A stretch of 64,000 bases of DNA from Salvelinus alpinus (GCF_045679555.1 NC_092087.1:22778925-22842924), one strand, 5' to 3'; shown: positions 1 to 53,227, counted from the stretch's first letter. Notes: generated from the sequence alone by a model not told the origin. A program made the numbers and translations.

Positions 1-229
1 CATGATGCTTGGCTACCTTTTTCTGTAGACCAAAGAGCAATGTGCTTAAAGTCAGACCCTGAAGGCTGCATACTGTCCTCGTTAAAATGTGTTATAAGTA
101 ATTGTGGTAGTGTGAGGGGGTGAATGAAGTAGGTATGGGATCTGTCCCTAGCCTTGGGCCATAGCGTTTCCCCATGTGGGACTGGGAAAGGAGCTTGTGT
201 GTTTGTGACATTGATGGAGTGGTGAAATC
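1..229. other. Intergenic sequence, nothing recognised
   Basis: No reading frame or repeat that I can support. Confidence 0.5.
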
Positions 230-350
230 CTTTTACATTTTAGTCATTTAGCAGATGCTCTTATCCAGAGCGACTTACAGCTAGTGCATTCATCTTAAGA
301 TAGCTAGGTGGAACAACCACATATCACAGTCATAGTAAGTAACTAGGAGG
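230..350. repeat. Dispersed teleost repeat fragment
   Basis: Contains the widespread fish repeat core CATTTAGCAGATGCTCTTAT followed by CCAGAGCGACTTACAG. I recognise it as a common dispersed sequence but cannot assign a class with confidence. Confidence 0.6.
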
Positions 351-1095
351 CATTTGGGCTAATGTCTCTGTGCTATGGATGGATGGGCTGTTGTTGTGGT
401 GGTATACAGTTGGTGTGCTTGAATCGTTTTTGAAAGAAGGTTCTGATGTCTTTCTTTGTTCCCCCTACCTGAAGTAGCCTACATCAGCCTGACAGGACAA
501 CTGCTGATCACTGTTCCAACTAATTGTCAACGCCTTCCCCTCCCTGAAAGGGCTCAACAGCAGTTGCTGTGGTCATTTTTCATGGAGGATATGTCAGGCA
601 TAATAAAGCTGGCCTTGTGTTAAGAGATCAGATCAGATACAAGAGACAGGCATGGAGTGAGGAAGGGGAGGGAGGACAGGATGCCGAGGAGGGGAAGAAA
701 GGTAAAGCACTTTAAGCCCCAGCAAGGCCTTCAGCCCTGGTGCCACATAAAGCCTGGCTAGCAGCGAGAGGCCAGGAGCCTGTACATTCTGCCACTCTGC
801 AGGGTCACCTCCACAAGGGCCATGATGACTGAGTAGCCCCAGAATAAAATGCACACATTCCTTGGAGAGGGAATATAACACCTGTTTTCTACTAAGTGAC
901 CTTAATCCCTGTAGTATCATGTGTGAGTGATACTGCACACCTCCAAATCTGACTGTCTAGTTTGTCTGTCTGGAAGCCATAAGGTGTGTCATAATTGGAG
1001 CTGGGGTCTGTCTGTTCCAACTTAATGGTCCAGCCCAAAGTGGACATTCCACAACTTGTCTTTTGCCGTCTATACAATGGCTGTCAGTTCTCTCA
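351..1095. other. Intergenic, nothing recognised
   Basis: Short reading frames only (for example a minus-strand frame at 633-938) without recognisable domains or codon conservation. No RNA gene seen. Confidence 0.5.
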
Positions 1096-2570
1096 GAAGT
1101 GAAGAAAAAAAATATTGGTCGACCAAGTGTTGTCTGTTCTTTCGACCATTCGATTGGTTGAAATTTTCAAACGTGCATTTTTCCATATATAAACACATCC
1201 TATGTGTTTTAATCAAATCAACTATATGCACTGAGCTTGTCTGATGCTTTAAGCAAACTGTTTATGAAATAATTAAGACAAAAATTACTAGAGGGAGTCC
1301 GACCGCAAATGATTTGATTGTGCCACCTGGCTCAAACTTGTTGCATTGTGTAATTTATTTTATTTTAAAGACAGCGAGTGACTGTGTGACTAGCACCCAG
1401 TGTCTCCCTCTCTTCCCTGCTGCAGTCGCATTCATCCATGTATGCAATTTCTGAAATGGAACTGTTTCGGCCTATTTATTGTTTACACTTATTATTCAAT
1501 GGACGCTTTATTTTAAAACTAAAATGCTTGATTGCATTTCACATCATGAATGACTCGTATGGTGTGTGACGACAAGAACGAATAAATTATTGATACAGTA
1601 GCCTATATAAGTATTGAAATATAGGCCTCAGTAAGTTACGGTATTAAGACTAAACAGGATGCTCTCTTAGGCCTACAGCTCAATGGTGGTTATACAAGGC
1701 TGGTATAATAAGCCTACGAATGATAATGACATTACTTATTATTATAATGATGATCATAATAATAATAGTTATAATAACAATAAGGAGATCAAGGAAAAGG
1801 GAGGGTTATTTTTAGGGAAAAAAATGTCTGACACTTAATAAATTATAAATAATAAAATTGTAAAGCCATTATTACAGCATAGCAAAGATTAAAAACAGTC
1901 ACATTTCTGAAATTTTTGCGTGAGGCTTGGTGCTCACGGAATCAGTAGGCTATTAAACAAAACACTCAAACAGGCAACAGAAGCAGGATCTGTCTTATTT
2001 TTGTAGATATATATGGATGATTTATAAAGCCAGGCACATTTAACAGTTAGGCTACTGATTATACACTTAATTATGTTGTTGTTTCCTCTCTTCTCACTTT
2101 TCTTAGACAATTAAGGCAAGGACTGTTTTCCTGTCTCCTAACTCCTCTGCTGCCTCCGCCACATTGTTCTCAACACCAATATGCTGGTTAACTTTGCTAT
2201 TATGCACATAGCAACATGTCCTAGGAAAAGGCGCTAATTCAAGAGCGCACTGATGTGTTTCAGAAATGCAGACAGCGACCATTATCCAATGCGGGAGAAA
2301 GCTAATTTGTTATAAAATAATACACATTTTATTTGTGTTGCATCATTGTTCTTACATGATATAACCATATACAATTTCAGTAGCACGTCTTAGACTGATG
2401 GACTGTGCCGTCCCAATGGCCTACACAATGGATCAGTCTACTAAGACAGACATGAATTAGACAGGTGTCATGTTTTTTTTTATTTGCTACTGCTCGACTA
2501 AAGAAATCGTGGTCGACCAAGAGCCTATCGACCAAACAATCGACCAGTCTACTAAATAGAGTCAGTCCTA
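1096..2570. repeat. Probable dispersed repeat bounded by GTCGACCAA-containing ends
   Basis: GGTCGACCAAG occurs near 1118 and again near 2511, with related TCGACCA motifs close to both ends (1141 and 2529-2547). The interior is AT-rich with no reading frame of note. The repeated end motifs and AT-rich, non-coding core suggest a non-autonomous transposon, possibly hAT-like, but this is inference. Confidence 0.4.
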
Positions 2571-3148
2571 CTCTGCACCAAAACAAACTCATTACTAAGG
2601 ACTTAAGTCATAACAAAAAACCTACAGTTCGGGAATATCATAAATTGTTTGTCTTTGTGAGAAGTTTCTAGTGTTACATAAATCCAGAGGGTCTCTGTGA
2701 AAGAATAAAAAGCAGAGCTGGCAAGCCTATCCTGTGATGAGTCACAATCATATGCATTACAATGCATGTGCAGTGCACCCTCTGCTAATGCCTGATGGCC
2801 AGGGACAATGGGCTCTGTTGTCAGATCAGCAATCAGACTTCATTCAACTAAAACTCTCTTTTACCATTCCCACAATGGCCGCCAGCCAATCGGAGCCCTC
2901 CACAGGAGTCCAGTGGGTGGAGCTTGGGGCATGTTTAGGAGATGTGGGGTGACCTCCAACAGCTGCGATTATCCAAAACCAGGAACAGTTTCCACTTTCC
3001 ACTTCTCCTGCCCTGGGATTAAGATGGTATTTAAGAGGTGGCCCTTGAAAATAGATTGGCTTTCAATGTCATTTCCAAAGTTTTACATTAGGGAATTCCA
3101 CAGAAAAATAATGATGCGGAGACTCAGATTCTTCACTTTAAAATGGAT

Positions 3149-3455
3149 GTCAAACAATAACCAATGATTGCAAAGTTAAACAAACCATGCAACTTTATGC
3201 ACATTGACTACTTTTAACAATGTCCACTGAAAAACACATTAATTTGATGAACAGTGCAGAATCAGAATCAACGTTTGGTAACAGAATGACGGTTTGTGCG
3301 GTTTGTGCCGTCATTCTGTTACCAAACTTTGCATCTGTACTGTTCTTCAAGTAAATTTCTGTAAAATGTTAATTGGAAATTGTTAAAGTAGTCATTGTGC
3401 ATAGAGTTGTATGGTTTGTTTAACTTTGCAATCCTTGGTTTTTGTTTGACACACT
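3149..3455. repeat. Foldback (palindromic) repeat of about 300 bp
   Basis: Two imperfectly matching arms of about 145 bp in opposite orientation (about 3149-3292 and 3308-3455) around a 15-nt centre. The innermost 19 bp (3274-3292 with 3308-3326) pair perfectly, and the outer part shares blocks such as GATTGCAAAGTTAAACAAAC. The structure is that of a foldback MITE. Confidence 0.85.
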
Positions 3456-4540
3456 TTCCCAATCCATACAAGGGTCTCACTGCAACAAACTTGTTCTGTA
3501 TAATCTTGTCTCACACACAGAGCCTTCCTATTGGTTTAGATGGAACATTTTAATGTTGGCAGCCCGGCTTCAGAAACCTTCTTTGAGCCCCGCCTACAAA
3601 ATAACTAAGAAAAAAACAGTGCTCTATGCTGGCTGTATGGAGGCTTGTCTTGGTCTTTGCCCACTATCCCGCTCTTCCTCCCACTAATGTAGCAGTATTA
3701 AGCAGTAATGCTGGGCACTTCCGGCCCCTCACAGCTCAGCAGGACAGGCCAAGTGACTGTCTGTCGGTCTGTCTAAGACATGATGCAGCAGCAGGACAGG
3801 CCCAGTGACTGTTTGTCTGAGACATAAGGCAGCAGCATTGTCAAACCACAATAAATCCTCTGTCATAAGGGGCAGGCCTCGTCCAATCCTCCTCTCCAGC
3901 CTTAACAAATGAACACTTTATCAGATCAGAAGGCCTCTGGACGAGAAGGAGCATGTGGGACTAAGAGACAGAGGACAGTGTGTTTACCAAATACAGGATA
4001 GACTCCCTGCCTGTCTGGTACGCCAGCTGTCAATAACAGGAACAATGGGGTCACTTGTCCAAACAAATATGGAGAAAAATTAACCGATTCGGATGTAACG
4101 GATTAAAATATGGAGATTAATCGGTTCATTTATGTTAGTTATTTCTTTCTCTCGTCAGCTCATCGGAGGTGAAATGTAACAAATGAAGACATAAACCAAC
4201 ATTTAGGTCCGAGAGGGGTTTCTGCCAAGAGTGAAATGGTTAAAAAAGGCCATAAGGAGTTACCCTTAGCCATCTGCTTGGAGGCTTGTCCAGCAATACC
4301 CTTTCCATCAGTTGTGCGGCTGTTTAACTATATAGTTGAGACAGTCTCTGTATGTTTCCGCATTTTGAGTTGTGCCTCAGTCTCTACCCCCCATCCCCTG
4401 CTGACCTGACAAGCGACCCCAGTGTCTAAACCAGGGCCGAGTTACGGGGTGAGTCAGAGGTGGTGGCCAGTGAGCCACACAGGAAAGAGGCATCTGTCTG
4501 GGTGATCCCCCATGAGGACATGGGCTGCTGACGGCAGATA
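3456..4540. other. Intergenic, nothing recognised
   Basis: Contains a short near-repeat (GCAGCAGGACAGGCC and CAGCAGGACAGGCCA near 3737-3810) but no supportable gene. Confidence 0.45.
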
Positions 4541-6125
<1,585 letters not shown>

Positions 6126-6127
6126 TA

Positions 6128-6818
6128 GGTCCTGGATCAGACTAACACACAGGCTAGTTAAGCTGTTAACATTTGCACTGGAACTCAAGGGACCAGGGGG
6201 GCAGCAAGCATAATGTCCTCTCTAGGGGTTCAGGGTGTAGAATCGGATTAACATACTGTATTTCTAGTCACAACACAATTAAAGAGGGCTGGGAGGAATG
6301 GAATGGGCTGTTCCGATCAAACATGAAGACATCCTCCAACACCTGAGTGTAACGACAGGAAACAACTAGTGTGTTAGCACCTACCGTTGACAACTCAATC
6401 AGTTACTCAAACTGTACTACCTAAAAACCTGAGCGTGAGGGTTTTGCCTCTCTAAATCATGAACCTCATCTGAAGCTATTGGACTGTTCGTCCCAATGTA
6501 ATCTAACGGAAGGAGCAAGGGCACATTGGGATTGGCCACACAAATTTGGATGGACAAAACAGAGCTCCATCACCTTGGTAAAAGCGTAAGAGAATCATAG
6601 TGGGGTGAATGAGTGCTAGGATGAAAGAATGTAGTCTTTCACTAAAGTTTTGACCCATCGCTACAGAAAACGAGCAATCGGCAACACAGAACAGTGTGAT
6701 GAATTGAGACGTGAGTGTGTGTCGGCTAAGCGAACCAAACGAGTGTGCTCACATACTCCCTTAAAAAGATCTTCGCTTAAATAAAGAGAAAAAAGCAGCA
6801 ATAATACTGTTTGTCCAT
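6128..6818. other. Intergenic, nothing recognised
   Basis: No domain-bearing reading frame or clear repeat seen. Confidence 0.45.
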
Positions 6819-8226
6819 TTTGAGACCCAGGGTCTCGACCCCGCCCTGTGCAACTGGGTACTGGACTTCCTGACGGGCCGCCCTCAGGTGGTGAGGGTAG
6901 GTAACAACATCTCCACCCTGCTGATCCTCAACACTGGGGCCCCACAAGGGTGTGTTCTGAGCCCTCTCCTGTACTCCCTGTTCACCCACGACTGCGTGGC
7001 CATGCACGCCTCTAACTCAATCATCAAGTTTGCGGACGACACTACAGTGGTAGGCTTGATTACCAACAACGACGAGACGGCCTACAGGGAGGAGGTGAGG
7101 GCCCTCGGAGTGTGGTGTCAGGAAAATAACCTCACACTCAACATCAACAAAACAAAGGAAATGATTGTGGACTTCAGGAAACAGCAGAGGGAGCACCCCC
7201 CTATCCACACCTCGACGGGACAGTAGTGGAGAGGGTAGTAAGTTTTAAGTTCCTCGGCGTACACATCACGGACAAACTGAATTGGTCCACCCACACAGAC
7301 AGTGTTGTGAAGAAGGCGCAGCAGCGCCTCTTCAACCTCAGGAGGCTGAAGAAATGTGGCTTGTCACCAAAAGCACTCACAAACTTCTACAGATGCACAA
7401 TCGAGAGCATCCTGTCGGGCTGTATCACCGCCTGGTACGGCAACTGCTCCGCCCACAACCGTAAGGCTCTCCAGAGGGTAGTGAGGTCTGCAGAACGCAT
7501 CATTGGGGTCAAACTACCTGCCCTCCAGGACACCTACACCACCCGATGTCACAGGAAGGCCATAAAGATCATCAAGGACAACAACCACCCGAGCCACTGC
7601 CTGTTCACTCCGCCATCATCCAGAAGGCGAGGTCAGTACAGGTGCATCAAAGCAGGGACCGAGAGACTGAAAAACAGCTTCTATCTCAAGGCCATCAGAC
7701 TGTTAAACAGCCACCACTAACATCGAGTGGCTGCTGCCAACATACTGACTCAACTCCAGCTCACTTTAATAATGGAAATTGATAAAAAAAATGTATCACT
7801 AGCCACTTTAAACAATGCCGCTTAATATAATGTATATGTATATACTGTACTCTATATCATCTACTGCATCTTGCCATCTTTATGTAATACATGTATCACT
7901 AGCCACTTTAAACTATGCACTTTTATGTTTACATACCCTACATTACTCATCTCATATGTATATACTGTACTCGATACCGTCTACTGCATCTTGCCTATGC
8001 CGTTCTGTACCATCACCCATTCATATATCTTTATGTACATTTATGTATATTCTTTATCCCTTTACACTTGTGTGTATAAGGTAGTAGTTGTGGAATTGTT
8101 AGGTTAGATTACTCGTTGGTTATTACTGCATTGTCGGAACTAGAAGCACAAGCATTTCGCTACACTCGCATTAACATCTGTTAACCATGTGTATGTGAAA
8201 AATAGAATTTGATTTGATTTGATTTG
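6819..8226 (+). mobile_element. L2/jockey-like LINE, 5'-truncated, with TTTGA tail
   Basis: Encodes the end of a reverse transcriptase: [32 protein letters not shown] (the FADD catalytic box) and [18 protein letters not shown], then a second frame from 7226 with FKFLGVHITDKLNWSTH and the C-terminal YGNCSAHNRKALQRVVRSA segment. The frame breaks at a TAG near 7224. The 3' UTR ends in short tandem TTTGA units at 8206-8226, a tail type used by L2-like elements. The same family recurs at 39813-40395 and 59331-60110. Confidence 0.9.
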
Positions 8227-8234
8227 TTATTTTA

Positions 8235-8580
8235 CCTGAAATGCACAAGGACGTCTACTCCGACAATTAATCCACACATAAAATGGCCAACCGAATCGTT
8301 TCTAGTCATCTCTCCTCCTTCCAGGCTTTTTCATCGTTTAACTTATATGGTGATCGCATCTAAACTTTCATTGTATTACCACGACTACTGGCAAAACAGT
8401 TAGTCTTTCAATCACCCACGTGGGTATAACCAATGAGGAGATGGCACTTGGGTACCTGCTTCTATAAACCAATGAGGAGATGGGAGAGGCAGGACTTGCA
8501 GCGCGATCTGCGTCAGAAATAGGAATGAGTTCTATTTTAGCCCTTGGCAGTCACGCAATTTTACATCTAACTAAGACTTT
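8235..8580. repeat. Probable salmonid dispersed repeat with internal direct repeat
   Basis: AACCAATGAGGAGATGG occurs twice (about 8429 and 8467), within a stretch ending in GACTTGCAGCGCGATCTGCG that I recognise as recurring in salmonid DNA. Boundaries are approximate. Confidence 0.5.
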
Positions 8581-9026
8581 TGGTGCTTCCCTCAAGAAAA
8601 AAAATGGTGTGCCGAACAACCCGAAAAAACCCTTACCGAAGTCCAAAACGTAACAAAATGTTGTCATAATATATGCACAAACTCTTCCGAACTGTTTCAG
8701 CTGGAAAGCATGCGGATGCCTCCAGGCCATATAAATGGTATCTTCTGCAGACAGCTTGCTTCTGAGGACCTTGGAGTGATTCATATGTCTGATGGTTCCA
8801 CCACCAGTGATGGGAATGAAAGTAATCAAAACATTCTAGAACCCCCATACTCAACTGACGGAACCCGGTCCAGATCCAGACCCAGAGCAAGGTCAATACA
8901 AACTGTGTGTCCCGGCTTCGACCCCTGGTATCATATAAAACACACATAAGACAAATGTGTATAATTGCAGGAAATCCAGACCTTTGCCACCTAGGAAATA
9001 TTTGTGTGACTGGATCTTCAGAAATA

Positions 9027-10480
9027 TACTTTTTTTTTTTTTTTTTTTTTAACTGTGAATTGTTGGTCCCATGTTTCATGAGCTGAAACAAATGGTCCCA
9101 GAAATGTTCCATATGCACAAAATGCTTATTTCTCTCAAATGTCACAACATTGTTTACAACCCTGTTGTCTGCATTTGTCCTTTACCAAGATAATCCATCC
9201 ACCTGACAGGTGTGGCATATCAAGTAGCTGATTAAACAGCATGATCATTACACAGGTGCACCTTGTGCTGGGGGAAAGAAATGGCCACTCTAAAATGTGC
9301 AGTTTTGTCACACAACACAATGCCACAGATGTCCCAAGTTGAGGGAGCGTGCAATTGGCATGCTGACTGTAGGAATGTCCACCAGAGCTGTTGCCAGAGA
9401 ATTGAATGTTCATTTCTCTACCATAAACCACCTCCAATATCATTTTAGATAATTTGCCAGTATGTCCAACCGGCCTCAAAACCGCAGACCACCTGTAACC
9501 ACGCCAGCCTAGGACCTCCAAATCCAGCTTCTTCACCTGAGGGATCGTCTGAGACCAGCCATCCGGACAGCTGATGAAATTGTGGTTTTGCACAACCGAA
9601 GAATTTCTGCACAAACTGTCAGAAACCATCTCAAGGAAGCTCATCTGCGTGCTCATCGTCCTCACCAGAGTCTTGACCTGACTGCAGGTGTTGTAACTAA
9701 TTGCTCACTTTCGATGGCCACTGGCATGCTGGAGAAGTGTGCTCTTCACGGATTAATCCCGCTTTCAACTATACCAGATGGCAGACAGTGTGTATGGCGT
9801 CGTGTGGGCGAGTAGTTTGCTCACCCACACGAGTACCCCACGGTGGCGGTGGGGTTATGGTATGGGCAGGCATAAGCTATGGACAATGAACACACTTGCA
9901 TTTTATCGAAGGCAATTTGGATGCACAGAGATACTGTGACGAGATCCTGAGGCCCATTGTTGTGCCATTTATCCGTCGCCATCACCTCATGTTTCAGCAT
10001 AATAATGCACGGCCCCATGTCACAAGGATCTGTAGACAATTCCTGGAAGCTGAAAATGTCACAGTTCTTTCATGGCCTGCATACTCACCAGACATGTCAT
10101 CCATTGAGAATGTTTGGGATGCTCTGGATCGACAGCGTGTTCCAGTTCCCGCCAATATCCAGCAACTTCGCACAGCCATTGAAGAGGACTGGGTCAACAT
10201 TCCACAATCAACAGCCTGATCAACTCTATGCGAAGGAGATGTGCCACACTGCATTAAGCAAATAGTGGTCACACCAGATACTGACTGGTTTTCTGATCCA
10301 TGCCCCTACCTTTTTGTTTAAGGTATCTGTGACAAACAGATGTATGTCTGTATTAACAGTCGTGAAATCCATAGATTAAGGCCTAATTAACTTATTTCAA
10401 TTGACTGATTTCCTTACATGAACTGTAACTCAGTAACATCTTTGAAATTGTTACATGTTGAGTTTATATTTTTGTCAGTG
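9027..10480 (+). mobile_element. Degenerate Tc1-like element
   Basis: A sequence family with 5' text TTGGTCCCATGTTTCATGAG and 3' end TTTTTGTCAGTG followed by TA at 10481. The left terminus is replaced by a 22-nt T run at 9031-9052, so the inverted repeat is damaged. Between them lie transposase fragments on the plus strand. The family is related to, but not the same as, the element at 45255-46603. Confidence 0.88.
9311..10219 (+). pseudogene. Tc1-like transposase pseudogene
   Basis: Recognisable pieces in shifting frames: LHNRRISAQTVRNHLKEAHL (DNA-binding side, 9582 on), an interrupted first catalytic box near 9750 where LFTD is followed by a stop in place of Glu, GGGVMVWAGISYGQ (9846 on), then RPIVVPFIRRHHLMFQHNNA and YSPDMSSIENVWDALD (9896-10219). 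The second catalytic position reads HNNARPH instead of the usual HDNARPH, so that Asp is lost. Several stops and frameshifts make this non-functional. Confidence 0.88.
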
Positions 10481-10481
10481 T

Positions 10482-12326
10482 AGTACTTGAGTACCCCTGT
10501 TCTAGAATTTCCCCCTGAACCACTCAAAACAGACGGCAAGGCTGTTGACACTGCAGGGGGTAGCTCAAGACATGAACACATAAATGCTTGCTTTAAACCA
10601 TTGACACCAATAACACATTCAAATACATAAATGCAATTTAATTTATGTCCATTAATAATTAGGTTTTTGGGAAGTAAAAATCGAGAACATTTGCATAAGA
10701 CTTTCTTTGAGCTTGTGGCTTAGACGTATTTCCATTGAACCATCTGTTTCAAGAAACAAATTGAAAGCAGAAGATAGACTAAAAGGTTTTTATGAGCAGC
10801 TGCACATCTGTCTTAAGGCATAGAGAGATATGTTGGAGAATATTAAATAAACTAAGGCAAGTTAACTGCACCAGCCATCCTAACCTTCATCAGTGAAACA
10901 GCAGTGCAACAAATGGGATAGGGACATTTGTCTACTGCCATGGTCCGTTAACCACAGCAAAGAGCCACTAAAGCCAATTTGCAAATCAGTTCAAGAATTA
11001 AACAGGAAACTGGCAATTCAATTAAACACAGGCAAACTAGATATTCCCCAAAGGGATTCAGCAGCAATGGGAAATACTGCCTTTATAGAGAACAAGTTCA
11101 ATCATGCTTTGATGTTAGGTGATTATAGTGCTATAAAAGATTAGTTTTTAACAAGATTAGATGTGGCTGCTAATTGTCTCTATATGACAACGAAAGAAGA
11201 TAACATGGGGTAGATAAGTAACGCTCAAAGCAGTTGAGCCTTCCTCAGCTAGACATGGGGGAAACTTATTGGTCACTATTCTAAATGATTATCCAACCAT
11301 CTCTGACATGAATAACATTCAGTATTAACCTGTAAACAGGACAGCAGACAGCCTACTACACTATAATAAAAACTCTGCCCATAGCGTTGCAATATCACTT
11401 TCCTCCACCATTCCTCATCTTCACAGGGATATTGGATTATTGGTAACCAAATATTGTATTCTAGCCTAAAGTAACATTGTTACACAAACTTTAAACTCAA
11501 TGAAAACATTTTACACTTCACTTAGTCTGTCTTCGAAAATCAAAATAGCCCGCCTAACACATTCTGCGGTGAGGGTTGAGTGAAAGTTATTTGTGTTCTA
11601 AATCTTGTCCGGTAGGCTTAAATTCCCTTAGAATGTATCTTACCTTATCCCAGACATTGTTTTCACATTGTAAGCATTGCGTTGCCTAGGTCTTGAATTT
11701 ATAATGTAACTTGTTTATTTATTCGTGTTAATTTTCCCACCTTGTTGGACGGTATGAACACGAGACAGTTGTCCCGTAGTAATTCTGATATGGAGTCTCC
11801 GCCTCTGCACGTGAGTCACGATAATGGGGTCATCCCCCAACTCCGCATCCCAGTAATTCTCGTTCTTCCTGCTATGGCCATTCCTCTGACGGGACATGCG
11901 ACACAATTATGAGGCTATTATTGGTGAATAATTATAGTCCAATGTTGATGCTTTATATTTATTACTCGCGTGTCAGTTCTTCACTGTAAGGTACTACTTT
12001 TTAGTATTGACATTTTGAGATCTTGAGTCCAAAAGATATCTGGCCCTCAACATGGGACTTCAGGAATATAAAATGTAGGCCTACCTAAGGACTTCGCATT
12101 ATAATAATAGGAAAAGCTGTTGGTTCTACATAGTTCGGCATCAAATATGATTAACCTTTAATTTGATTTTTATCAGTCAGAAAAGTGAACTGGTTGAAGA
12201 CAACTGGGTCAGCAACAAGAAAGCAAACAGAGACACCTGCTGGTGGAGTTTCATGGCACAGAACTCTGACTCATTACTCATCCTGAGCCCACTATGTAAG
12301 CTTATAGAGCCCCACATTGGAGGTGT
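10482..12326. other. Intergenic, nothing recognised
   Basis: A plus-strand frame at 10893-11144 and a minus-strand frame at 11715-11906 show no domain, no splice-linked partners and ordinary AT-rich context; I do not call them genes. Confidence 0.45.
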
Positions 12327-13030
12327 CATAATACCCATAAATCCTAGCGGTCAAACAGGGAAATGATTCAAAAGTTTTTCCACCATTCAGTTTTCCCATA
12401 GGGGATTTTAGAAACACTATGGGCTGTGTTTCATGTAGACTTATCCTGTCATGACGGTTTGATAACCATGTACATCTCTCTCGGACAAGGTGAATTTCGT
12501 CAGTCTATTCGTCTCTATTTACTCTCAGATTCAAACTAGACATCATGCAAAACTACAAATCCCTGCAAGCTCCTGCCCGTCATATCTAGCTGACTAGATA
12601 TCTAACTTTGCTAACAGGTATTGTGTCAATTTAAAACTTGCACAAGACAGTTCACAGAATTATTCATTTAAAGAAACATTGCCAATTGATTCATTACTAC
12701 ATTTAGCTAATATTAGATAGTTAATCCAGATATTCTTACCTTTGCCTCAATTTGTCAGTCTCGTCCAGATCATCATGGCATTTGTAGTTCTTTATGATAG
12801 CCACATTAGCATTTTGTTTTAGTTTTTTGGGGGGGAGGGGTAAATAAAGGCAAATATATTGATAAACGTCACATTGTCCAAGAGCGATTTACACGGTTAT
12901 AAAAACGTCACACCAGGCTAACCCAGGCTAACCCACACCAGGCTAAAGTCCCCATGGGAAAAATGAATGGTGGAAAAACGATTGGAACCATTTCCCTGTT
13001 TGACCACTAGGTTTTATGGGTATCATGACT
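12327..13030. repeat. TIR-bounded non-autonomous element (about 700 bp)
   Basis: The left end (ATACCCATAAATCC, then GGTCAAACAGGGAAATG and TTTTTCCACCATTCA) reappears inverted at 12945-13026 (GAATGGTGGAAAAA, CATTTCCCTGTTTGACC, GGTTTTATGGGTAT). The arms share about 80 bp with a few mismatches. No transposase is encoded, so it is a MITE or solo remnant of a larger DNA transposon. Confidence 0.78.
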
Positions 13031-13126
13031 CATACTGCGGTACTCTATAGCTTTGTGTCAACAACAGAGAGTTGACAAATACATAGCAGGGTTAAAGTAG
13101 TAAAGAGGCATGAGGGCAATCAACAC

Positions 13127-14691
13127 TTTATTCACAGTTACTCACTATTACAACTCTCTGCTATGGGAGTGTCACTGCTAAGAAACAAAGAAAGCAAAAA
13201 AAGGCAATATAATGAATATGCATGTCAAGCTGCATTACATTGTTGTGTTGTTTACTCGTGTACAGCAGACGAGCAGAGTCATTTTACAGGGAATTCTTTT
13301 CACAGTGAATATTTTCTAAGTGCTTTTTCCTTATAAATACGTTTTTTTTTTCAAACTAAAAGTGGGTTTTGACAGAGCAGAAAAGAAATTCAGAAAGATG
13401 TGTAGAGAACAAATGGACAAATACAGAACTAGGACAATTCATCAGGCTACGTTCTTATCTAAAAGGTCATATTTGTCAACTCAAATCGAACACAAGAGAA
13501 GTCTGCCTCCTTTTCAGTATTATAAAAAATTAACTGCACAACATACATTCAAATACATACTGTACAGCAAGTCTTTATTTTCGCAATGTTATCATAGCAC
13601 CATGTATAGCAAGCTGAACAAACTAACCTGACCAGACCTAGCTGGTGGCATTAGCAATACAAAGGAGTAAAATTACATCCACTAATGAAATGTAAGCATT
13701 CTGCTGGTGTGAAGATGTTTATACCAATTGTTTGTACCATTGTCTAGGAGGGTGGGGTATTGGTTAGAGAAGTCCCATCCTGAATTTGAAGTGAACTAGG
13801 GGGGATAAGCTAGGTGATGATGTGATGTGTCATATCCTAACCAGCTTCATCCCCATACAGTCTGGTGTGTTGTCGTCATCACACCTGCCTCATTCTTGGG
13901 GGCTGTAAATAATCCTTGCATGAAATTTGATCAACGTTAATATTAGTTACAATACAAAAGAATGGAGTACATGTCCTGGGGGACTCATTCTGTAGCCATA
14001 GCACCAACAAAAGGAGGTGAGGAGTCTTGAGTTGTGGGCCTTGAGGAGAGTTTCCAGGCGTACTGACGTTTTGTTGACTACTTTTCATGCTGTGAGTGTG
14101 CAAAGCTTGACTTGATGTAATTGCCTGACATCATATACCATATACTAATGGCACAAGGCCATAAGGGATGATACACGTCAGGTTGTAGCAGCAGAGTTGA
14201 CATTAAGCTAATCTCGGCACCCAATGTTAAGGCGTTTACAAGAAACTAATATTAAACACACCTCACATTCACTGTTCACTCAGCGCGGTTGTTGAAAGTC
14301 AAAGTAAAGGTTCAGAGTGTATCCACGCTCAGCTGATGAGTCTCCAACTCAGGTTGGTGGTCCTGAGATCTGGGGAGATAGGAGAGGTAAGAACATTCCT
14401 GTGTGAGTGTGTGCCGATGTGAATGTGTGTGTGTGTGTGTGAGACAGAGAAAGAAGACGGGAGAGGATATAGTTTTCATTTTCTTGGCTGTCAGTATTTT
14501 CTCTTCTGGGTGATGATCTGAGTATCAGTAGTAGCTAATGTTGGATCAGCATCCTCTTCCATAAACTCCTACAATAATGGTATTTCAGGTTACATTCCCA
14601 TGAAGTCTGTACAAGGTCCTCAGGTTCTCCAGTAGTTCTGGTCGTCCTCTGTTGGCACACTGCGATGTGGTGGATTGTGCGACACAGGTTG
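13127..14691 (-). other. sulf2: Probable sulf2 3' UTR
   Basis: Sequence downstream of the stop has no clear repeat until the CA/GT run near 14427-14440. On the minus strand AATAAA occurs at 13574-13579 and at 13127-13132; either could end the transcript, giving a 3' UTR of about 1.1 or 1.6 kb. Ends are inferred only from these signals. Confidence 0.5.

Positions 14692-53227
<38,536 letters not shown>

Noticed and set aside
633..938. 101-codon minus-strand frame as a possible small gene
   Set aside because: No domain, no splice partners, no similarity that I recognise; compatible with chance in this GC-richer patch.
9135..9665. 176-codon minus-strand frame
   Set aside because: Antisense shadow across a degenerate Tc1 element; no independent support.
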